The notes beneath the pieces were generated by a model. The model worked only from the letters and a program-made list of their open reading frames with translations, made no database searches and was not told the origin of the DNA. DNA of 64,000 nt from Enoplolaimus lenunculus. Lineage: Eukaryota; Nematoda; Enoplea; Enoplida; Thoracostomopsidae. The position numbers were made by a program, and so were the translations under genes. Location: contig JASANG010000694.1 in NCBI GenBank assembly GCA_030248215.1, forward strand, positions 1 to 64,000. The letters are read 5' to 3'. Positions within the stretch are counted from its first letter, which is position 1. Each line of letters begins with the position of its first letter. Shown here one piece after another: positions 45,043 through 59,600 of the stretch.

Positions 45043-48000
45043 CTAAATTATAAAAACAAAATAGTTCAACTACCAAAATACCAGGGTACAACCGAGTATC
45101 TGGTTTCGTCAAAAATTCCACATCCTACTCCCAAAATTTTTCATTGCCCTGTATCATTTGTATAAAAAAAGTTTTAGCTAAATTCCTCAGATTGCGGAAC
45201 AACGAAAACAAGCTAACTTTAGCAAAATAAACTAACCGTTGGGCGTGGCTTTGATGCGTTGAAAACGACGTTGCGTTGCTGTACGGGCCAAAAGTCATTT
45301 CCTCACCACTATCGGAGGAAATGCTGGTACTGGCACAAGTATAAGAATTAGTGTAACTGTAGGGTGTGGTCGAACCAGATAATACATTAGCATTCATAGA
45401 ACCGGAAGCAAATGAATTATTATTATTATTATTATTATTATTACACTGTGAACCAGAGGAAGTTGACGAAAATAATGCTGGCGATACACGCACAAGGCAA
45501 ACACGGACCCGAAATGTTGCACCAGATGGCAGACCACTGAGACTGTAAGACGTATCTGGGCCCTGATAAATCTGAAATAAAAGCCAACCTCTAATACGCT
45601 GCTAAATTCTTTCTGATCTAATGAATAGAGCAGCAATAGGCGCCGGTGCCACTGCACCCCTAAACTAATACTATATTGATAAAATCATGGTAATAACTTT
45701 CAAAACAAGTCATTCATGTCAGCTGCCGTTTATCAAGTAACTATTAATACGGAAACAGCAACATAAGTCTACAAAGTCACACGGAATAATAAAAACGATT
45801 ACAGCTATCGGAATCTATTTTTGCACTACTACAGGTTACGCAATACAGCATTCCTAACATGTTGTCATTAACATTGAAACAGAGTTTGGTTTAGTGCGTA
45901 AGGGTTATGAGTGCGTAAGCGTTATGATATATTTTCCATTACATTTAGTGACATCCTGCACATTGGGACATTGTACATGAATCTCCGCACGGCATTTGTT
46001 GTCTAAGAACGGCATTGCAGAATGATGGATAGCATCGAATAGTAATCCAAAAGCATAGCGCAATCTGGGACATACCGAATATAAGTTTACAGGAGACCGG
46101 GACTGCATAGTAAATTTCTTACTAGAACCGAAAACCGAAAATTAGCCGAATATGGCACATAAGTACAGTCACGGACAGAATTAAGTGCGCAGAAACCGCG
46201 ATTGCGTCTCTGCGGTTGCGGTTTTGTAGCGCGATCGCGGTTTGAGACGCGATCATAGATGCGATTTTAATTGCGTCCGCAGTCGCGCTTTGAACCCCCG
46301 TCGCAGTCGCGGTTTGAACCGCGGTCGAAGTCGCAGTTTGAACCGCGGTCGAAGTCGCGGTTTGAACCGCGGTCGCAGTGGCGGTATTTGCGTCCACGTA
46401 AATTGCGGTTGCGAGCGATCGCGATTGCGTCTGCGAGCGATCGCGATTCGAACCGCGGTTGGGTCGCGACGCGGTTGCACTTAATTCTGTCCGTGACTGT
46501 ATGTACATTGTTGGTAAGATTTGAATCCTGCTGAAGGATATTTTAGTTTTGTGAACATCGCAAATATTCGGTAGGCTTCAGGGGTGCGCTTGTTACCATA
46601 AGCGGATACAGATGTCGCTTTTTGACGAACCAAATATCCGGTTGTTTCCTGAGCGTAACCCTTAGGTTACAGGTGTGAAAGAAACAAGTTGGAATATTTT
46701 TATTTTTGCTTACCGTTTTGAAATCGTCAAATGAAGAATGATGATGGTGGCGACCACTGTTGCCAGACCCAGCAACTTGTTGGAATTGCAATTGATATAT
46801 AATGCGGTCACCTGAAGGAAGACCGGTCACTTTCCCGCTTGACCATTCAATACGACAAGAGTTCTCCGTTACTTCAGAGACACGCGGGCTGCCTAAAAAC
46901 AGTAATTTGCAGTAAAATAGCACCATTCACAACTGTGCGAAGGTAATAAATTCTTCAAAAAACTGTAATAATTTGGCATTTCGATAACATAAACTTAAGT
47001 GAGGGCTTATACGGACGTGAGGTTCAACCCGGGCTATTGGAAAAGTAGGAGGGGGTTTGTCACAATGCTCCCGAGATTAAAATCAAGTGCTAAAATTTTT
47101 TGAATTTTTCGCAAACTTTTTGTATTTTTAACAGATTTTTGCTTTTGGTAACTTGAAGGCGGTGTTCACCCAAGTTTTTATTTATTCATTTTTAAAAGTA
47201 TAATTTCAAACCAGATGAGATTTCGAGTGAGGTTAAACATGAGGTTTTTTCGACTAGAGGGATTTTACCTAGTGGGGGTGGCCCCACAGATGCGACATGC
47301 CTGATAATCGGAAGGGGAATAATTAACTTCAACTTGAAGCGACACTAATTAGTTTTATCAAAACCTCAAAGAATACAATAAATTCACTTACTTTTTACTG
47401 GTGGCGGCGGTGCTCGTGAAGTTGTAAACGCTACCGGCTCCGACCACGGCCCTGTGCCGCCAGTGCTGCTCGTCGAACGAATACGGAATTTGTAAGTTGT
47501 ACATTCACTCAATCGCGGTACTTTATGGGAATGATTAGTGCCTTCGTAAACCGGCGAAAAGCTAAAACAATTAAAACAACAGCTTTGCTGAATATTATAT
47601 TTTAACTGATAGTTTCGGTAAGTATTCATAAAATTTTCGTAGTAATGATTCGCGTATATTTAATTACATTAAACAATCGCTAACTTAAAAATGTGCCTGT
47701 CGGTGAGCGGAGCGGAAAATTACGAGACCGCAGTCAGAAAGGCGAATGCCGCATTAAAACTAATGCAAATGAGATATCCAAAGCAAACGTAAAATAAAAA
47801 TCTCACTTTGTGAGTATCTAAAACCAATTTATACGAACTCCGTGCAGCGTAATTTATCGTACACTAATACTATAATGGGGTCATGTGCAGTATAAGGGTC
47901 TGTACACTGGGAGAAAAGGGGACTAAGAAACTTAGATACTAAGAAGCTTAAGCTTACGCTTAAGACCACGCTTGCGTTTAGGTTTAGACATATGCGTAGT

Positions 48001-51000
48001 AGGCAAGCCCCCATTGTTTGCATTAGCTCAATAAATCAATTGAACGCCCCAGCCAATACTAGGGCAATAATCACATTTACCTGCCAGTTTTGTTCTCAAT
48101 TTCCAAGCTGTACGATAATTGATTGAAAAGTCGGGTGATTGCCGAGTGTATACTGCCGCTTGTGGCAACACCAGATCCTGTCATCGCTCCAGTGAGTACA
48201 GTACTTGCTGTTGGATTCACAATGCTGCCACCTACCACTGTAGCAGTAGTGGTTGTTTGCGTTGAAGCCCATTTGAGTTTAAGACTGTTATGCCCAACCA
48301 CCGCGCATTCTATTTGTGGTGGATCTGGCGGAAGACCGAACGTTGTTACACGAATTACGGAACTCGACGGACCCGTGCCATGCTCGTTTATTGCATGGAT
48401 TCGAATCCTGCAATCCCACAGTACAAACATAAAACCAGTCGTAGCAGAACTAGATGTATTGAGCGAAACTCGGCAATGCTGACTTTTTAATCAGTCTAGT
48501 TAAGCATTCCAAACTTATAATGTACAAACGGTTAGTTTCACCCACTTTCTTTCTAATTAATTTAATATGCAACTTAGTTATTAGCTGTCAAATACATAAA
48601 ATAAGAAGGGTGTAGTGGCTTTGGTAAGTGACCTCAATACAGTTTAAGTGGTTTAAGCTCCCATTTCTCAATGTAATATAATCTACTGAAACAAATTTCA
48701 GATTTTTTTTGCCATTACAAAACATGTACTACTCACACGTACTAAACTGATGTATTACTAACTAGACTAGTTGTGAGAAGCCAATAAGGAAACCTGAGAT
48801 GAAAAGTGGAATAATTTTAATTTTTAGCATTTTGAAGTCATGCACGAACAATGCGATTATACTAAACTGGCCGTTATTACGGGTATGAAGTTACGCCATG
48901 TTCACACTGTTTATGCTTACTTGTATGTAGTTTCAGGCTGGAGATCACAGATTGTATACTGAGTTGCACTTGGCTCAATGATTGCAATTACTGTTGATGC
49001 TGAGGTTTCGTTTGGAATCAATTGTTGTTGTTCATCATTAGCATTGTTGCATGAAAGCAGAAAACTTTCTGCATGTTTATCTTCACGGACACCGCTAACT
49101 GTAGTACTTCCACGTCTGTTCTCAACAGACAATCCGCCGTAGCCAATGTGATCAACCGGATCGCTGCTACTGCGGGGAACAACATTTGATGTGCTACTAT
49201 CACAAACGTTATCATCGACTGATTGTGGCGATGAGGCTAATGAAATATGAGATGTAACAGCGCTACGACGAACAGGTGGAGGATTTACCTCAATGCTATA
49301 ACCAGTAATTGTGCTACCATTGTTGACTGGCTCATCCCATATCACAGTTATCTGAAGCAACAATAATTATCGAGCCATAAAAATGTTGTAGTGCTGAAAA
49401 TAGCGAAAACAACTGTGACTTTTGATACTAACGATTTCAACCTGTTTGACTTCTAACAGTTAGTATGACTGTACACTTAGGATATCTGACTCCAGCAAAA
49501 ATATCTAAGTCCTGACCCGACTTCGGTATTCTTCACTACAAGATAATATTACTGAAAGGCATACCGTAACTATAATTAACTATTATAATTCATGACCAAA
49601 ATAGTAACATTTCGAGATGAAATTTGTTCGATACATATTAAAAATAAGTGTACCAGGAAACACATTTAATACTAAAACGATTGCCTAGTTAAGCCTTACT
49701 TTTGGTCGAAATATGCACTTAATATCTGGTTCCGGCATGTTCTAGTTTCTGGCTGCACCAACTTTGTCAATAACAGCGGTTCGCCCCACGATGCTAATAC
49801 TCACCTCTGAAGTGGATAGAACTTCTGCCAATACATTCGGAACAGACGCTGGTGGCCCAGGCGGAGTTTGGCAAGTTTCTATTTTGCTGAATCGTGATGT
49901 ACCCATGCCGTTGACAGCCTGTAATAAACAAAATCAAGTCTACAGCAAGACTATGGCAGACGCAGTGTTCAATGAAATTCATGATACCCCCCATCTTGAC
50001 ATTGGCCTGGTAGACGATAATGCAACGGTAAAAAATTGAAGAACTACGGCGCAAAACGTTAAATAACTGCAAAACAAAATAAGATCAAGTTTGAGCACTC
50101 AAAGTTTATACAAACAAATTGAAAAGTTCTGTCGTTACTGAAGAAACAAAATACACACAAAAGTTTGTCATCGTGGCTTATTTCAACAAGCATAATTTTG
50201 CACGCACAATTTCTTCCAAAAAATTTAGCCGCAGCACCTGTTAACACAAGCGTTACAAAACTACTGCAGTTAGCAATCGTGAAAATTGCCATATGTGGAT
50301 TATGTTTGCTCACGCGTGTTTCTGCGTCCAAATTACTGCAAGTTGTACGTACGCCTACTCAGCGAAGTCTCATGCCGCAGCGGCCAGGTGGCCGTTACTA
50401 AACAGGAAATGGCGAACAGTTTCCGGGATTTCCACAAAAATTATTCAGGTCGTTATACAGCTGCAACGCTCGTCTTCGCAATGCTGCACTGGCTATGCAG
50501 TTCAGGATCAGGTGGTCCAAGTCTTTGTCGAGTTCTCCACACTCAGTGCATATGGCGCTGTTCGCAAAGTCAAATCAGTACGTATCGATATCTGGGAAAT
50601 ATGGTTGAGAGGCCTCTGCATCGCGGTTGGGAGATGGCTACGTTATGTGTGCGAAGGAAACCTATGCTCTCGCCAGGCGAAAATTTCAACACTACTAACC
50701 GAACTACAATGTTAAGTGTCACTCCTTGAAAACCAAACCCTACTAAGTGCATTAAAATTTAATCTATGAAAAATTTATACTCAACCACACAAAGAATAAC
50801 TCATTTAACGTACTGAGCAGTAGTTACACGTACACATTATACCTGTATCCGGTAAATATACACGGTCGCCGGAGTCAACGAACGCAGTTCTGTCGAACAC
50901 GACGTGCCCGTATAAATGGTTGTGAATGGTGAAAACTCAGGGACAACTGCAACGGTCGCATCCTGGGACGGCTGCGACACATTGGAACCCGACTGTGACG

Positions 51001-54000
51001 GTTTATCGCCACCACCAATTGTTTGCCGGGATCCGCCGCCACCAAACGACGACGCCGAGGATACTGAATGCGATTCAAGACCACTGCTATCACCGGCGGA
51101 TACAGTAGCAACAACACCACTACGACTACCACTCGTTCGTTTGGCGACTGCTGCAGAAATGCCACCCCGACCACCGCCATCACTAGAATCACGCGTACGA
51201 CTTCGTTCGACCGACATGGATGATAATGATGATGGTGGACGATGAGAAGGTGAGCTAGTCGCAGACGAACTGACAGGAGATGAGCCGCCACCGGTAGCAG
51301 CAGATGCAGCTGTACCAATCGCAGCATCGTTATTCGCGCCGCTGGCAGCGCTTGTCGTTGTAGTTGCCCGTGATGTTGGCCGACTCGAAGCAACAGATCC
51401 TACCGGATGAGCAGCGATTGGCGGAATTTGTTGGACGCAAGATTGCGGTAGAGTGTCGCCTGCATAAACATATATTGTATGAATGCAAAGAGGCGCCGCC
51501 TATCATGGGCCTATATTTAAAATGCATACAGCACATATCATACGTTAGCAATAGGTTTTCAATTTACGAACTCGAACAATTCCGGATTCCAAAATTGTAC
51601 AGAAAATCAAATTGCGAAATTTATGCTGAATTTCGAACCTCAATGTTTGCTGGTTCAAATGTTACAAGATCTATCACCAAGTGGTGATAAGTGCAGTACC
51701 CATTTAAGAATATAGCCAAGTTTTCAAACTGAAATTGCTCAATAAGTCATAATCTGCACACTATGTTCAGCGACTCACTGTTATTCACTCTGTCAAATGG
51801 TTGATGCATAGATCTATAATCTTAAAAAAGTTTACACGAAAACAGGTAATTGGCCCACCAAAAGAAAGTTATATTAAAATATTCTTTTGAGAGAAAAACA
51901 CTGCTAGTTTTAATACAAAAATATTTTAATTCATTATCCTTACGTTAGTTATGTGACTTCGATGTATTTGAGATGTTAGGAAGAGTGTACAAATATACAA
52001 TAAATCTATATACCGTTATCTGCAACTTCATACTGCTCTTCAGCGGGAACGCACATGTCTTTATCCGTTTTATAAATGTCCTCGTTGCTTGTGATTGGTG
52101 CCGGGCTTCTAAAAAATGCATACGCGATAATTGCATTCGTAGTGTTCCCGATTAAGTATTATAAGGTACTGGTGTATTTGACCTATTTTACTTAACGAGT
52201 TGGTTGAACACAAACCAGCCGTGCAGCAATAATTACTGGAGATTTGAGTACCCGACATAGATAAAAACTAACCGCTTGAATGCTTGTTGCAGTCGATATT
52301 CAGTGATCGGCATGCCGTTATCGAAAATAGGTTCGTGCCAAGAAACAATAATAACGTACGGCGAAGAAGCGACTGCTGCAAGTTTTTGCGGCGTTTCAGG
52401 GGGTCCAGCCCCTGTTTTCGCTTCAAAAACTTCTGACCAAGCGCCTGCCTTAAAAACAATACCGTTTTATATATTTGTTTATGCAAAAAGGCGAAGCCAG
52501 GGGGTGGGCTTCCGGTGTTAACCCCCCCTGGCATCGTTGTACTGCGGTTTTCAGACATATAAAACCACATTCGGAATTATTATAGAATGTATGTATCCTT
52601 ACTCTTTTCTGAAATAATGGCTACGCTGATGTTTATTGCAATAAATTACAAAAACAAAGTAATGTACAAGGAAGCATTTAGGAGGAAGCAGTTACGCGCC
52701 ATACAGTAACGGCATCAAATACATAAGCCACATTTCGAGCATACTAATGACAAACAACGACGTTTAACTAACAACTTGCTGAATCGCAAGTATTTAAAGA
52801 GCTCAATGTTCACAAGAACCACCATCTCTCAACTTGAATACAGCAATGCTCAGAAGAAAGCTAAACACGTTTTAGCTGCCGTTGGATTAAACTGTCACAA
52901 ATGAATCAAACATAGGTACCCCAGCAGAGTTGTGGGCTTTAACGCGGAATGCATATCGGCGACCTGGTAAAAGGCCGGCAATAGTCGCATCAGTTCTAAT
53001 ATGTCCTGTGCTTCCGGATACGGTTTTGAACGACTCAATACGAAACATCGGGTTTTCTGTATCTCGCTTTAAAGAAGCAGACGATTTTCCTACGCTGTTG
53101 CTGCTTGGTAATAGTTGAGTAATCTCGACATCGTATGATATGATATCGGATACGTCTGATTTTTCTGGTACATCTATAACAAGCGCAAGTAAGTGCGTAT
53201 TGCTTATTTATATATATTGTAAACTGATTCAGAAAGCATTAGCATACAAACTACCAGGCCGTACCGACACGGAAGGCCTGAGAAACTACCGCTAATCAGT
53301 CAGTAGTGCGTCATATTACATCAAATGTCAAAATTACGTCTGATTTTCCTAGAACAACAACGCAAGTACAGTTGCGGTTAGAATTAAGTGCTCAATTCTC
53401 GGGGGCAGACGAAAGCAATTGCGATCATTTGCACATTGGGGTTAGTACTTCTGTGAGTGTCTGTATCCTCGTTTGTTTGTGTCTCCGGTTGAAACCGTTG
53501 TTCGTATACAAACTTTACTAGGCTTCAAATTACATAGTTTGCATTGGTTTACGTTAGCGGTTAACAATATTGATTGTGCGCGTTTGCGTCAGCGTGCGTT
53601 TGCGACCGTGTAAGTCTGCGGGTGCACTTAATTACGGATTGCTAGCTGTAACTTATAAACTGCTTCACGCCGTATTAGCTGTAAAACTTATAAAGTTAGT
53701 AGTAAAATTTTGGTTAGTCTGCTTTCGAAATTACAAAATTTATCCACAGAAGTTACAAAGTTGATTAGCCTTAAAACAAAATATTTAAACAGTACGCCTT
53801 CTCTCTGTTATACATAAAATGAATATTTCAATAGCCAAGCAACAACATCTTTTTGGCATTATTGTGGATATACAAATAACGCTCTATGGTTAGCAATCTG
53901 GCTGGCATTGTAACGCTGAAATTTTTTACAAAAACAAGCTATATTAAAAATTAAAAAAATTACTAACCCCATTTGATATGTAGCGAATTCGGTTTTGGCT

Positions 54001-56582
54001 TTGAATACAGCGTTATTCCACGACATGGTCCAGGCGGAACAGGAACTGTATCCACGGTCAGCACGTCAGAATACTGCAATACACGATGCTTTCTTAACTA
54101 TATTGATTTTGTTTTAAATTACGTGAGTGATAATGAAGCACTACAGAACTGCAAAATCACGACCTATTACATAGATTAAGGACTCTGCGACCTAACCAAT
54201 TGAATATAAGTGTGAATACAGTTCGAATAGAAAGGTATTACAGCATCTACTTATGTCCGTATGACAGAAACGTTAATAAACGGTATAGTAATTACACTGG
54301 CTGAATTGCAGAGAGAGCATTGTGTGCCGATGAATTAAGTCGACCTTTAACTCAAATAAAAAACAGGCTTAAGTTTAAATGTTCGCACTTTTGAGAAACG
54401 TACTACTATCAATTCAGTTATTTACCTCTTTGCTACGTTAAATAAGAACATAAAAATAGCATGAGTTTCTGTAATCATTAAATGTTTTGAGAAGTAGAAA
54501 TCTTTATCAAACTTTACTCAAAGCTACATAAGTTAAGTAAAATCTCGATTTAAACCGAGGTTGTATAACCCCTGTACAAGGATAACAACACGGCTCTTAG
54601 ACACTCCCCTCATGCCAGGGATCAACCGGATATCCAGTTCCAGTGTGATATCCGGTACAAAAATCGAAATCCGTATCCAGTTCCGGTAAAAACCTACTGG
54701 ATACCGGATATTTGCCGTTGCGGTTTCAAATATCGTATAACTGCTTTTTACATGTCGAAATACAAGATATTTTGCAGCGGCTGCTATTCCGGGCAAGTCA
54801 AGAGTGGACACTAACATGGAATGGAAAATCCGAGCCAAAAACTAATCCTAAATCTATAAACTCAAATTCTTCCAATAGTGCACAAATTTATATCCTATAT
54901 CCGGTTAACATCTGGCTCCGGTTCAGGTACCAAATTTACTGTCCAGTTCTGGTATCCGGTTAAATTAGTATCCGGTCGAACCCAACCTAACACTAACAGT
55001 TGAATTTTAAATGTGCCACGCGTTGACGTGCGTTGCCGCGCGGCGAGCGTAACGCATTCATTACGCTACTTAGGTTTAGAAAAAGGCTCCCTACGTATGC
55101 ATAAGCTTTAAAATAAAATATAAAACATATCGAGGTACCCCGCTACGGCCACCAGCAGAGACGCAAACAACCCGGAAGCGATATGACTGGCCAGGAATAA
55201 GGCCGGATACCACAAAATCACGTTCAAGTCCCGAGTAGACTTCGGTCCACGGTGCCGCAGATGATACAGCTGGTGAATTGCATGTTGCATTAGCAGCCAC
55301 CGAAATCAATTGTTGTTCCAGCATATAACGTTCAATTTGACCACCACCGTGATCCTTGGGCGCGTCTAAAATGATGCAATAGCATGTGATATATCAGAAG
55401 AGGCAGCTGCCCTGGCTGCGCCCTTCCCTCCTGACAACTAGCTATCTGGCGATTAAACGCTTCACTACTTAACAGGGAAATGAAACACAATATGCCTTTG
55501 TCCTCAAATCACCTTTTGTTTCAATAGGTAAACGATGTCTGCAGGGGCTGATGGACTTCTCAAAACATCAATTTTAAATAATAATCAATTATCGCTGGAC
55601 TGTTTTATCCAGACTTACCCCATATTAGACGAACAGCAGTTGTGTGGACACGACCTTTCACCATTAGTCGCGTTGGAGCGCAAGGCTTTTCAAGTTCAGT
55701 TCGAAACGTCACAACGTCAGAAAATCCGCTTTCACCGTCTGTGTTAGAAGCTTTAAGCTAAAACACAACAAGGCAGATATAATAAATACATTGAAGCTGG
55801 TTAAAAACAAATATCAATAAACTAATGATATTAAGTTTGGATTAAAGCTACACTATCGTATTACAAGTATAAAACAACGTTACGGTAATCTCACTGCCAA
55901 ACGTATTCAGTTTAAGCACACGTCAATGAAAAATTCACTGCAAAATTAACCATGACCAGGTCTCATGCAATTTAGGATTTTTGTCCATAATTACACTATG
56001 AAAAATGTTGTAGACAATGGCTGAGTTTCTGAAATCTTACCTAAGTACTTACTTCAGTTGTGCTTAACTAATTTCTTAAGCAGCCTACTTAAGTAAATAC
56101 TTAACTTTTCGAACAAAAACAGATAAATGCCAAACGTGAGAAGCTATCATAACAAAATAGCGGTAGTTCTGTTTTATATTAAAGAGGTTCCATTACTTAA
56201 CTTAAGTAAGATTTTAACAACAACAAAATGGTTAAGTAACTGCTTAGCACGCGGTGATAAACTGCAACAATACTATGTCTTTACATACAGATACCTACTC
56301 TAAACCGGTATTCCTTGTTGCGATCGAGATGCGGCTGGAGATATGAACTGTCTGAACCATCGTACACCGTTTGAAAACCATAACCCTGTAAACGGCATCA
56401 CCAAAACAATGTTTCAAACGGGAACATTATTAAAAACTATGTCTAGAAAGTTGACAGAAATACTTTGCGCTTAAGCAATTTCGTAAAGCTAGAAATCTGC
56501 GGTTTGTAAGCTTATCATCTTTTGTAAGTTTAAGATAACGGTTTAGCAACAATTTCAAGTTTCTTCCAGTTAATAATAATAA

Positions 56583-56634
<52 letters not shown>

Positions 56635-59600
56635 GTAATAATAATGAGCAAACGGCGCCCTCACAATCAGCGAGTATTCGACAAATGCTCAAAATGGAGC
56701 AATAGAATGCAACAGTTTAATTCAAATTATGCTATTTTAAGGCTATTTATTATCATACCAGCCAAACAAGAGGAATAGGTGTTTTTGGTTAAAAACCGAG
56801 ACCGAGACCTGACTACCGAGATCGGCAAAGAAAGTCTCGCCTTGGTTAACATTTGATCATCACCGAGATAAAAATAAACTATTCCTAATGTTTTTTCGTA
56901 GTTTTTTGTGTTTTTATACTTTTTGAATTTTTCATAGCCTTTTGTGTTTCTTGATTAGACCTATACTCCCATCCCTGTCAACCAACAGCTACATTCCCCC
57001 ACCGCACCGTTAACGGATTATCCATCTGTAAAGTGAAATGTTCGTCTTCTGCTCGCTTGGTCCAAATGAGGCCGAGGTCAAACGCTGAGGCGCGTGATAA
57101 TCGAGGAGGGTCCGGTGTTGATGGTGCTTGCCCGCTTGTACTAACCGTTAATACATCGCTATATTCACTGAAACATTGATACAAATTATTGACCATATTT
57201 GTTTGCCGATTTGCACACGTGCAACTGCAGCAGTTTTTAAAACCCGTTGCTAACTGGTTATAAGTGTACACACAGTTGAGAAAATGGCCTCTTCGTTTTA
57301 ACAAATAGCGCCGACGCAAAAATTTACTTATACACAAAGCATTGGGCACGCACTGTTTTCACAATCAACATCGTTATTCCAATCAACTAGAAGTCCATAC
57401 GTCATATTCTTTTAATTATTCTGAGAAGCGGAAAAATTATACAGTTCCAATAAACGAATCAATCAATGTTTTAAAAAATGACGTTTTTGCACGTTACGAT
57501 TATTTTATCGACCGAATGTGGTCATTATACACTGATAACGGCAATTTTGACAACGAAGTTTAGTTTAACTACATCTGACCTTCGACCTAAATCGTTTGTC
57601 GCTGATAGCCGAAAGCAATACGAAGTCGACGGTGCTAGTTTCTGCATTTTGTGTGTTTTGCTTGTTCCACGATACACTTCGTTCCAAGAATTCGAAGACG
57701 TTTTTCCACAATCGCTTTCAAGAATATATGCGTTTACTGCTCGGCCATTGCCTGATGTTGCCTTAAATGCAAAACCAAATTTAATCAAGACTTTATCGAC
57801 ACCTTATAATCGTAGCGCACTTGTTCTAATATACATTCAGAGCAAATATTCATAAAACATGAAACATCACAATATAATCGTTCTTTGTTATACCATGTCA
57901 TTAAATTTAACATGAAAAACAATTTCACCACTCGCAGGTACTCTAGAAGATATTGAAGAGTGTAAAACGTACGCTCCATTTTAGATTAATGGTAGTTTTT
58001 GTACGCGCCATTACACGAGGTGGTTGCGGTTTATCGGGGCGAGCTGGCTTTGTTGAGAACCCAGCAGCTGCTGTTTTTTCTCCAACCATATTATATTCTT
58101 GCAACAGTGCGTTTAGTCTGCAACAGTAGATACTCTAATAAAGCCCTAAACGACTTTCAAAAGTACCATCGCACAATATGCTCCGCTAATAGTTCGTGCC
58201 ATTTGCTGGATATCAGTTCTACAGAAACATAATTTCGTTCGATATTGAATATTTTAAAAATTTTCAGTGGTGGTATAAAATTTTTCCAGACTCCCAAAAA
58301 TGTCTCAATATCCCAGTCTTAAGCAGGGTATGCGGTTCTTTACCGGAACGAATTGTAACTTAAAATAAACTCGACTTTTCGCTGTATTATGACAATGCTT
58401 CATTCTACTTTGTGTGTTAAAGTTCATATGTAAAGTTAATAAAGTAAACTTTGCTGCGACTACTTTAGAGCTTGTACGAATTAATATCAAATAACCACTC
58501 TTTTATCCTTTATTTATCAAAAAACTAAAAACACTCTGATTTGTAGCAGATTACGTGACATGTAAACAACATTAACAAAATATTGCACATATGTAATATC
58601 CGGTATGCTTAAATCGCATACAGGAACCGGATATCCGGTAAAACCCTGGTTTCACGCTTATTGTCTCAGACTGAATCTGTTTCAACTTATTTATTTACAC
58701 GATCATCCGTGCTGAAATATGTACACTAAGACAAGTGTTTACTTATAAAGAAGTAAGTAAGTTTATAATCAACCCAAGGTTTATAGCTGAGTTTGTGTTC
58801 AATCACCAGTAGTCTGCACAATATTAACAAATACCAAATAATGCTCGCCCTTGACGAGAACACTGTAAACTGGAAACATGTATTTATATGATTTTGCTGT
58901 TAATACAATAATTACCAACAACTCACTTTACAAAATATTCCGTTGCCGGCTTTAAATCTCGAAGCCTGTACGCAGTGTCAGGCCCACTAAAACAAACAAG
59001 CCTAAGTGCAAAAGATTTCCAGTCAAATCAAAAACAATGCTAAAAGAAAAGCAACAAGTAAATTACAACAGAACTACATAAAAAGATTTTTATCTGTAAC
59101 AGACATTAATATTGCCGAAATTTCAACAGATACGACGCTTAATACTTCCGTTTCCATTCCTGGCGTTAGATTGCATAATTGCGGCGCTAACTACAATTTA
59201 CATGTTTCGCGGCAAGCAGAGTTATTGCAAATTCAAGAAATATTTCAGCGCTCGCTGGCGCTGCTCGCTTGAAAGAACAACACAACAGCCGAACCAAAAT
59301 AACTTGAGACGTACCCCCATCCCAAAAAACTGTACACTGTATTGAGTACCGGCTTTATGAATCTACAGTGAGAAATGGTGGTAAGTTAATTGAAACATAC
59401 AATGCTCTAAGGTGTAGCGAACTGAACTGATAAAATTATAACGGAACCACATGTCGAAGTATAATTCGATAACTTTAAACATGACAATGGTGAAATTATT
59501 GTAAATGAAACGGAAAAAAATCTCATCTAAAACGAACTAACCGATAAACAATTTTATATTTTGCGTCTACGAATTTTTCCGCCAGTAACACATCGTAAGT

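Noticed and set aside
46122-46534. Four overlapping frames on both strands
   Set aside because: All follow the 24-base minisatellite inside the MITE.
50286-50729. Plus-strand frames of 147 and 140 codons in an FNDC3 intron
   Set aside because: They are antisense shadows of the LINE remnant read on the minus strand.
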